From: an uncultured Hoeflea sp.
Lineage (GTDB): Bacteria; Pseudomonadota; Alphaproteobacteria; Rhizobiales; Rhizobiaceae
Length of the DNA: 64,000 nucleotides
Assembly: GCF_947501405.1 (NCBI RefSeq)
Contig: NZ_CANMVK010000001.1
Span: 1,302,001 to 1,366,000, forward strand
Reading direction: 5' to 3'
Both the position numbers and the translations under genes were made by a program. The stretch's first letter is position 1; each line of letters begins with the position of its first letter. Under the pieces are notes generated by a model that saw only the letters and a list, made by a program, of their open reading frames with translations, did no database searches and was not told where the DNA came from. Shown here one piece after another: positions 58,582 to 64,000 of the stretch.

Positions 58582-58970
58582 GTCGGTGTCCTCTTGTCGG
58601 TGTGCTTATCGTTGGGCGACTATGGCAGAGCTTGGCTGAACCGAAGCTGAACGCGTCATGACCGCGCTTGCAAAGCCTGCCCGGGACATGGTCCGACAGG
58701 CGGCCGGCGCCCGGCAAAGCCTTGGAATGTGTTCTCGCCGCCTTCGATAAACCGCAATTGGCGCCCAAGGTATGAAGGCGGTCGGGCCGCTCAAGCGGTG
58801 ATCGCCGGTGTGTTCCGGTTGTATTTCGCGCAACCGGTTCCGATGGCCGGTTGCGAAATTTTGCGTTTCAGGCAATGCGACCGGAAGCTTGCAACCGGGC
58901 CAATCCAGGTCCCGGGCATTGGTCAGTGGTCAATCTGATTGGTGATGCCGTCACAACAGGACCTCTGACA
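58582..58970. other. 389-base gap with alternating inverted repeats
   Basis: No protein gene. It contains four alternating copies of a CCGGTTG/CAACCGG element: 58815-58821, 58829-58837 (CGCAACCGG), 58847-58855 (CCGGTTGCG) and 58891-58898 (GCAACCGG). The middle pair forms a 9-bp hairpin followed by AAATTTT. The rest (58590-58800) shows no features. Confidence 0.5.
58829..58862 (+). terminator. Hairpin followed by T residues (possible terminator or attenuator)
   Basis: CGCAACCGG (58829-58837) and CCGGTTGCG (58847-58855) form a 9-bp stem with a 9-nt loop, followed by AAATTTT. Nearby copies of the same half-sequences could form competing hairpins, as in an attenuator. Confidence 0.45.
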
Positions 58971-59183
58971 ATGGCAAAGAACATTTTCTCCAAAGGCCAG
59001 CGGGTAGCGCTGCAATCGCGTGTGGGGCTGTCGCCCAGGGTTCCCGATGAATTCACGGTGTCGTTGCGGCTGCCGGATAATCTCGGTCAGCCGCAATACC
59101 GGATCTGCAATGAAGAGCGCGGCCACGAACGGGTGGAGCAGGGCAGCAATCTTCAACTTCTCGACAATCAAACGCGCGGCTAG
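58971..59183 (+). CDS. Small conserved protein, unknown function (70 aa)
   Basis: A 70 aa protein starting MAKNIFSKGQRVALQSRVGL and ending NLQLLDNQTRG. It has no signal or membrane segment. The segment VPDEFTVSLRLPDNLGQPQYRI looks folded. It sits in a run of very small genes with the 46 aa and DUF1488 proteins and may share their transcript. The function is unknown. Confidence 0.7.
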   Translation: MAKNIFSKGQRVALQSRVGLSPRVPDEFTVSLRLPDNLGQPQYRICNEERGHERVEQGSNLQLLDNQTRG

Positions 59184-59203
59184 CGCATTTTGGGGGACAC
59201 CTG

Positions 59204-59344
59204 ATGGCCAAAGGCCAGAAACGTTCGAACAAGGAAGTCCGGAAGCCGAAGAAGGCAAAGACCGAGGTCAAGGCAGCGCCGGCCACCGGGACGGCAGTCA
59301 AGGCGCTTAATGACAACCTCTTTCCCCGGAAGTCCAAAACATGA
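59204..59344 (+). CDS. Small lysine-rich protein (46 aa)
   Basis: A reading frame of 46 residues: MAKGQKRSNKEVRKPKKAK, then a Thr/Ala stretch and the end LNDNLFPRKSKT. The start has GGGGGA about 8 bases upstream. Short lysine-rich proteins with this start are widespread and conserved in proteobacteria, with no known function; a nucleic-acid or ribosome contact is suggested only by charge. Its stop is 11 bases before the DUF1488 start. Confidence 0.75.
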   Translation: MAKGQKRSNKEVRKPKKAKTEVKAAPATGTAVKALNDNLFPRKSKT

Positions 59345-59354
59345 GCGGCAACGC

Positions 59355-59618
59355 ATGACGCTGGGCTTTCCAAACCAGACCCGCAGTCTGGATGAAGACG
59401 CCGATCTCATCAGGTTTACCGGACATGACGGGGTGATGGAGATCCGGTTTTTACTGGAATTGCCGGCGCTGGAGCGCATGGCCGGTTTGGGCGGCAGTCC
59501 GATCGAGATTTATCTGGCGGCATTCGATCAGCGCCGGGAGACGATCGAGAGCATGGCGGCGCGCGCCTACGGCCGCACCCGAAAATCGCTGGTCCGGCTG
59601 TCCGTGACCGACCTTTGA
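59355..59618 (+). CDS. DUF1488 family protein
   Basis: An 87 aa protein that matches DUF1488: MTLGFPNQTRSLDEDADLIRF, TGHDGVMEIRFLLELPALER and an Arg-rich C-terminus (YGRTRKSLVRLSVTDL). The function is unknown; the family is common in Rhizobiales. ATG 59355 gives the conserved start. It probably belongs to the same transcript as the two small genes before it. Confidence 0.82.
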   Translation: MTLGFPNQTRSLDEDADLIRFTGHDGVMEIRFLLELPALERMAGLGGSPIEIYLAAFDQRRETIESMAARAYGRTRKSLVRLSVTDL

Positions 59619-59862
59619 TTCGGCGCGCCGGTCCAATGTTTCCAGAGTGACCTGATATCCGGAGATCGCCAGATTCTCGGGTTTCGTTTTGTTCGAACGA
59701 AACCCGGCCCGGCCGTGCGTGACCTTGCGGCGGGCCTTTTACCGCGCGGTCTCCCTGAGCCCGGGACGCGTCAGGGCAAAATGGTCATGCCGCAGATGGC
59801 TCCGGTCGTCTTGATGCGCCGGGCGCGACATGACAAAAAGCTCCCAGCAACAGGAGCCGTTC

Positions 59863-60360
59863 ATGCGCACCGCATTTTATCCCGGATCGTTCGACCCCAT
59901 GACCAATGGCCATATTGATGTGCTGGAGCAGGCACTGGCCCTGTGCGACCGGCTGGTGGTGGGCATCGGTGTGCATCCGGGCAAGGCGCCGATGTTTTCC
60001 TTCGACGAACGCGCCAGCCTGATATCACATGTGGTCCAGTCCGAATTTCCTGAACGAACCGAAGATGTTAGCGTAACTTCCTTCAGTGGGCTCGTCATCG
60101 AGGCAGCTGCCGAGGCCGATGCCACCGTGCTGGTGCGCGGGCTTCGCGACGGCACCGATCTCGATTATGAGATGCAGATGGCCGGCATGAACCGGGCCAT
60201 GGCGCCGTCGATCACCACGGTGTTTGCGCCTGCCTATCCCGAATCGCGCCACATCACCGCCACTCTTGTGCGCCAGATCGCCAAGATGGGTGGCGATGTG
60301 ACGCCGTTCGTTCCGCTGGTGGTGCGCAAGGCGCTCGCCGCCCGGATTGCCGAAGCCTGA
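59863..60360 (+). CDS. coaD: Phosphopantetheine adenylyltransferase
   Basis: Transfers AMP from ATP to 4'-phosphopantetheine, the fourth step of coenzyme A synthesis. The 165 aa product has the nucleotidyltransferase motif [11 protein letters not shown] (residues 7-17) and the second motif [19 protein letters not shown] (124-142). AGGAG before ATG 59863 sets the start; the frame is open to 59830 upstream. It is the first gene of a cluster with two cyclophilins, queA and tgt. Confidence 0.95.
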   Translation: MRTAFYPGSFDPMTNGHIDVLEQALALCDRLVVGIGVHPGKAPMFSFDERASLISHVVQSEFPERTEDVSVTSFSGLVIEAAAEADATVLVRGLRDGTDLDYEMQMAGMNRAMAPSITTVFAPAYPESRHITATLVRQIAKMGGDVTPFVPLVVRKALAARIAEA

Positions 60361-60487
60361 CCGGGCCCGCGGCTGCCGGGACCGCGAAACCGCGGCGGAC
60401 ACGGCGTTGCCAAGCGCCCGGCAGTATGTCAAACGGTTGCCGCCGGCGCCAATATCGCGTCGGCGCGCGTAAATTTTCGGAGCTCCC

Positions 60488-61054
60488 ATGCAATTTTTTC
60501 GTTTAGCCGCCACCGCCCTAATGTGTCTTGGCCTGGCGTTTCCGTCGCTTGCCTCGGCCGCCGAGCGGTTGACCATCAAGCTCAAGACCGGTGATGTGGT
60601 GATCGAACTGGCAGAGGACGTGGCTCCGGCACATGCTGCCCGGCTCAAGGCGCTGGCCGAGGCCGGCGAGTATGACAATGTCGCCTTTCACCGGGTGATC
60701 GAAGGCTTCATGGCGCAGACCGGCGATGTCCAGTTCGGCGACATGGAAGACGGCTTCACGCCCCGCCGCGCCGGTACCGGCGGCTCCGACATGCCCGATC
60801 TGCAAGCCGAATTTTCCGACAAGCCCTTCCTGCGCGGCACAGTCGGCATGGCGCGGTCGCAGAATCCGAATTCGGCCAATTCGCAGTTCTTCATCATGTT
60901 CGACGAGGGTCCGTTTCTCAACGGCCAGTACACGGTGGTGGGCCAGGTGGTCGAGGGCATGGAATATGTCGACCAGATCAAGCGCGGCGATCCGAACACA
61001 AACGGCGCGGTGGACAATCCCGACCGCATGATCAGCGTCCGCGCGGGCGGCTGA
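60488..61054 (+). CDS. Exported peptidyl-prolyl isomerase (cyclophilin)
   Basis: A 188 aa cyclophilin with an N-terminal signal peptide (residues 1-~23, MQFFRLAATALMCLGLAFPS...SAA), so it acts in the periplasm. The catalytic core is present: NVAFHRVIEGFMAQTGDV, MARSQNPNSANSQFFIMFDEG. The arginine in FHRVI is the catalytic residue. It is followed by a closely related cytoplasmic copy, showing gene duplication. Confidence 0.9.
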   Translation: MQFFRLAATALMCLGLAFPSLASAAERLTIKLKTGDVVIELAEDVAPAHAARLKALAEAGEYDNVAFHRVIEGFMAQTGDVQFGDMEDGFTPRRAGTGGSDMPDLQAEFSDKPFLRGTVGMARSQNPNSANSQFFIMFDEGPFLNGQYTVVGQVVEGMEYVDQIKRGDPNTNGAVDNPDRMISVRAGG

Positions 61055-61086
61055 TCGCTTTTCGATATTTCAACAGGAGAATCACC

Positions 61087-61596
61087 ATGGCGGAGATCAA
61101 GGATCCCGAAAACACCCTCATCGTGGAAACCACGCAAGGCAACGTCACCATCGAAATGCTGCCCGATCTTGCGCCTGACCATGTCGGTCGCATCAAGGAA
61201 CTGGCCCGCGCCGGCGCCTATGACGGTGTGGTGTTCCACCGGGTCATCGACGGCTTCATGGCGCAGACCGGCGACGTCAAGTTCGGCAAGTCCGACGGCC
61301 CGTCCTTCGATCCGCGTCGCGCTGGCATGGGCGGCTCCGACAAGCCTGACCTGAAGGCCGAATTCTCCAACATGAACCACGGCCGTGGTACCTGCTCGAT
61401 GGCGCGGGCCCAGGACCCCAACTCGGCCAATTCGCAGTTTTTCATCTGCTTCGACGACGCCGGTTTCCTCAACCGTCAATACACGGTCTGGGGCCAGGTC
61501 ATCGAAGGCATGGACAATGTCGACAAGATCAAGCGCGGCGAGCCGGTGGTCGATCCCGACAAGATCGTCTCGATGAAGGTCGCGGCCGACGCCTGA
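61087..61596 (+). CDS. Cytoplasmic peptidyl-prolyl isomerase (cyclophilin)
   Basis: A 169 aa cyclophilin with no signal peptide. The core motifs are GVVFHRVIDGFMAQTGDV and MARAQDPNSANSQFFICFDDAG. It is probably the paralogue of the exported copy upstream, 32 bases away, and both may come from one duplication. An intrinsic terminator follows at 61607-61653, so queA may be separately transcribed. Confidence 0.9.
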   Translation: MAEIKDPENTLIVETTQGNVTIEMLPDLAPDHVGRIKELARAGAYDGVVFHRVIDGFMAQTGDVKFGKSDGPSFDPRRAGMGGSDKPDLKAEFSNMNHGRGTCSMARAQDPNSANSQFFICFDDAGFLNRQYTVWGQVIEGMDNVDKIKRGEPVVDPDKIVSMKVAADA

Positions 61597-61606
61597 CCCA
61601 TTTTTG

Positions 61607-61653
61607 CGCGCGGGAACGGCGGAGCTTGCGTTCGGCCTTCCCGCGCGTTTTTT
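61607..61653 (+). terminator. Intrinsic terminator after the second cyclophilin gene
   Basis: CGCGCGGGAA (61607-61616) pairs with TTCCCGCGCG (61638-61647) and is followed by six T residues (61648-61653). It lies 11 bases after the stop and only 13 bases before the queA start. Confidence 0.88.
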
Positions 61654-61666
61654 GTGAGACGCCGCC

Positions 61667-62743
61667 ATGCGCGTTGACCTTTTCGATTTTGATTTGCCCG
61701 ACGACCGGATTGCGCTGAGGCCGGCAAGCCCTCGCGACAGTGCGAAGATGCTGCGCGTCGATGCCCGTGGCGGATTGACGGATCTCAGCGTCGCCGACCT
61801 TACGGATCAGCTCCGGCCGGGCGACGCGCTGGTGTTTAACGACACAAGGGTCATCCCGGCCCAGCTTGAGGGCATCCGGCGCCGCGACGGCAATGAGGTC
61901 AAGGTATCGGCCACCTTGCACATGCGCAGCGGCGCGGACCGCTGGAAGGCCTTTGTGAAACCGGGTAAGCGGATCAAGCCCGGCGACAGGCTGATCTTTG
62001 GCAACGATGCCTCGAGTTGTCTCGCCGGCAACCTTGACGCCACTGCGGGCGCCCGCAGCGAAGGCGGTGAGATCGAATTGATCTTTGATCTGTCCGGTCC
62101 AGCGCTCGATGAGGCGATCATGGCCGTGGGCCATATTCCGCTGCCGCCGTACATTGCTTCCAAACGCGGCGAGGATGCGCGTGACCGGCTCGATTACCAG
62201 ACCATCTATGCGCGCGAGGAGGGGGCGGTGGCGGCTCCGACCGCGGGGCTGCATTTTACACCGGAGCTGTTCGAGCGGCTCGACGCACGTGGAATCGAAC
62301 GGCATTTTGTGACGCTGCATGTGGGCGCCGGCACCTTCCTGCCGGTCAAGGCCGAGGACACCGGCGATCACCGGATGCATGCGGAGATCGGCCATGTCAG
62401 CGCGGCCACCGCTGACGCGCTCAACGCGGTGCGCGCACGCGGCGGCCGGATCGTCTCGGTGGGCACCACGTCGCTGAGGCTTCTGGAAAGTGCGGCCGGT
62501 GAAGATGGTATGATCAATGCCTGGTCGGGCCCGACCGACATCTTCATCACTCCGGGCTACAAGTTTCGCGCGGTCGATGTGCTGATGACCAATTTTCACC
62601 TGCCGCGGTCAACCCTGTTCATGCTGGTGTCGGCGTTTTCAGGTCTCAAGACCATGCGAAATGCCTATCGCCACGCCGTTGAGACGGGCTATCGTTTCTA
62701 TTCCTATGGCGATGCCAGCCTGCTGTTCCGGAGTGAGCCGTGA
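61667..62743 (+). CDS. queA: S-adenosylmethionine:tRNA ribosyltransferase-isomerase
   Basis: Transfers the ribosyl of SAM to the preQ1 base in tRNA, giving epoxyqueuosine. The 358 aa product has the start [55 protein letters not shown] near residue 185, and the C-terminal [24 protein letters not shown] at 62740 couples it to tgt. It lies just after a terminator and therefore probably has its own promoter or relies on read-through. Confidence 0.95.
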   Translation: MRVDLFDFDLPDDRIALRPASPRDSAKMLRVDARGGLTDLSVADLTDQLRPGDALVFNDTRVIPAQLEGIRRRDGNEVKVSATLHMRSGADRWKAFVKPGKRIKPGDRLIFGNDASSCLAGNLDATAGARSEGGEIELIFDLSGPALDEAIMAVGHIPLPPYIASKRGEDARDRLDYQTIYAREEGAVAAPTAGLHFTPELFERLDARGIERHFVTLHVGAGTFLPVKAEDTGDHRMHAEIGHVSAATADALNAVRARGGRIVSVGTTSLRLLESAAGEDGMINAWSGPTDIFITPGYKFRAVDVLMTNFHLPRSTLFMLVSAFSGLKTMRNAYRHAVETGYRFYSYGDASLLFRSEP

Positions 62744-63876
62744 CCACTGATACCTTTGAATTCAAGTGTCTCGCCACCGACGGAAAGGCGCGGCGCGGCG
62801 AAATTGTCATGCCGCGCGGAACCGTGCGCACTCCGGCGTTCATGCCAGTGGGCACCGGTGGCACGGTCAAGGCCATGTACATGGATCAGGTGCGCGATCT
62901 GGGCGCCGATATCATTCTTGGAAACACCTACCACCTGATGCTCCGCCCCGGGGCCGAGCGGATGGCGCGGCTCGGGGGGCTTCATGAATTTGCACGCTGG
63001 CCGCATCCGATCCTGACGGACTCAGGCGGGTTTCAGGTCATGTCGCTGTCGGGTTTGCGCAAGATCACGGAACAGGGGGTGACTTTCCAGTCGCATATCG
63101 ACGGCTCACGCCACGAGATGTCGCCCGAACGCTCGATCGAGATTCAGGGACTGCTGGGCTCCGACATCCAGATGCAGCTTGATGAGTGCGTCGCGCTGCC
63201 GGCCAGCGAGAGCGAAATTGAACGGGCAATGGAGATGTCATTGCGCTGGGCTGATCGCTGCAAGACTGCCTTTGGCGACCAGTCGGGCAAGGCGATGTTT
63301 GGCATTGCCCAGGGCGGCGATGTACCGCGTTTGCGGGAGCGTTCGGCGCAAGGGCTCGCCGGGCTCGATCTCAAGGGCTATGCGGTTGGCGGGCTTGCCG
63401 TAGGCGAACCGCAGGATGTTATGCTTGAGATGCTTGATGTGACCTGTCCGCTGCTGCCGACTGAGAAGCCGCGCTATCTGATGGGAGTCGGCACGCCCGA
63501 CGACATCCTTAAATCGGTAGGCCGCGGCATCGACATGTTCGATTGCGTAATGCCGACCCGTGCCGGCCGGCACGGGCTGGCCTTCACCCGTTACGGCAAG
63601 ATCAACCTTAAAAACGCCCGTCACGCGGAAGACACGCGGCCACTGGATGTGCAAAGCGATTGCCCGGCGGCACGCGACTATTCCCGCGCCTATCTGCATC
63701 ACCTTGTTCGCTCCAATGAATTGTTGGGCGCGATGCTGATCACCTGGAACAATCTGGCCTATTACCAGAGCCTGATGACGGGTATCCGCGCGGCAATCGA
63801 GGCTCGCCGGTTCGAGGATTTTGGCGCTGATACCCAGGCCGAATGGGCCGCAGGCGATATCGCTCCGCTCGTTTGA
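62740..63876 (+). CDS. tgt: tRNA-guanine transglycosylase
   Basis: Exchanges guanine 34 for preQ1 in GUN-anticodon tRNAs, the committed step of queuosine formation. The 378 aa product has catalytic residues Asp94 (LTDSGGFQ) and Asp265 (GRGIDMFDC). The zinc site differs from the usual CxCxxC-His: the cysteine cluster reads SDCPAAR (residues 306-312) and the fourth ligand position is Asn337, so only one of the four expected ligands remains. It starts at GTG 62740, overlapping queA. Confidence 0.94.
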   Translation: MTTDTFEFKCLATDGKARRGEIVMPRGTVRTPAFMPVGTGGTVKAMYMDQVRDLGADIILGNTYHLMLRPGAERMARLGGLHEFARWPHPILTDSGGFQVMSLSGLRKITEQGVTFQSHIDGSRHEMSPERSIEIQGLLGSDIQMQLDECVALPASESEIERAMEMSLRWADRCKTAFGDQSGKAMFGIAQGGDVPRLRERSAQGLAGLDLKGYAVGGLAVGEPQDVMLEMLDVTCPLLPTEKPRYLMGVGTPDDILKSVGRGIDMFDCVMPTRAGRHGLAFTRYGKINLKNARHAEDTRPLDVQSDCPAARDYSRAYLHHLVRSNELLGAMLITWNNLAYYQSLMTGIRAAIEARRFEDFGADTQAEWAAGDIAPLV

Positions 63877-63912
63877 GCAAAATCAGAACCGGCTTAATCT
63901 GTATCGTCTGCC

Positions 63913-64000
63913 TTAATCAGCGTCGAGCGTCTTTTCGCAATGTGACGGGCCACCCTTGGGATCGGTTCGGTCGGAGATGGCGCGAATTCTGGTGATCTTG
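63913..64000 (-). CDS. C-terminal end of a partial protein
   Basis: The minus strand has an open frame from the window edge to a TAA at 63913, encoding about 28 residues ending RTDPKGGPSHCEKTLDAD. The end looks natural but the body lies outside the window, so no function can be given. A plus-strand start at 63977 (MARILVIL) is an alternative. Confidence 0.3.
   Translation of the reverse strand, partial: KITRIRAISDRTDPKGGPSHCEKTLDAD

Noticed and set aside
58382-58639. An 85-codon plus-strand open frame after the VOC gene
   Set aside because: Its sequence is arginine- and serine-rich with no ribosome site, and the opposite strand carries a better 52-codon gene.

Overview
The window is a high-GC chromosomal segment from an alphaproteobacterium of the order Rhizobiales, most likely a Hoeflea-like or other Rhizobiaceae/Phyllobacteriaceae relative. 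This rests on the complete aapJQMP general amino-acid ABC operon beside metC, the glnB-glnA pair with a sigma-54-type promoter, a GTTC-N7-GTTC LexA box between uvrA and ssb, the DUF3126, DUF2336 and DUF1488 families, and the gyrA ... coaD-ppi-ppi-queA-tgt order. The genus is inferred, not proven. No rRNA, tRNA, CRISPR array, insertion sequence or prophage was seen, and the region reads as stable core chromosome.

Layout. 50-5861: metC divergent from aapJQMP, whose terminator runs into the start codon of the next gene. 5937-13889: DUF2459 protein, FAD monooxygenase, zinc-finger protein, two overlapping alpha/beta hydrolases, a crotonase-fold protein divergent from cysE, three small conserved proteins and a gamma carbonic anhydrase. 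14073-18835: a LapG-like cysteine protease, a large FAD/GcvT-type demethylating dehydrogenase, a PilZ protein and a PAS protein. 18836-19241: a gap with an orphan intrinsic terminator and a candidate small RNA. 19242-28528 and on to 29145: rhomboid protease, CBS protein, patatin, hisI, folE, an Fe-S scaffold protein, yidD, DUF2267, thrS, an exported protein, a nitroreductase and a flavin reductase. 29158-34980: a CitE-like lyase with a MaoC-like dehydratase, DUF2336, parE and a lipase-like hydrolase.

35132-38099 is a three-gene cassette (EmrE/ArnE-like transporter, SDR epimerase, class III aminotransferase) of unknown product and the best candidate for an undescribed pathway. 38184-41861 is the nitrogen-control block glnB-glnA and the NAD(P)HX repair gene. 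41942-46384 is accessory metabolism: AraC regulator, fosmidomycin-resistance-type MFS pump, SDR, DUF72 and VOC proteins. 46407-50254 is uvrA and ssb sharing one LexA box. 50432-52389 holds small proteins and a MarC protein. 52588-56881 is gyrA and a pyrophosphate-dependent phosphofructokinase. 57152-59618 is a WYL regulator, a VOC protein and several very small genes. 59863-63876 is coaD, two cyclophilins, queA and tgt, and the window ends in a possible partial gene.

Links between genes: folE (upstream GTP cyclohydrolase), queA and tgt all serve queuosine tRNA modification. GlnB senses nitrogen status and, in this family, controls GlnA adenylylation and Ntr transcription. UvrA and SSB act in DNA repair under shared SOS control. 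GyrA and ParE are type II topoisomerase subunits.
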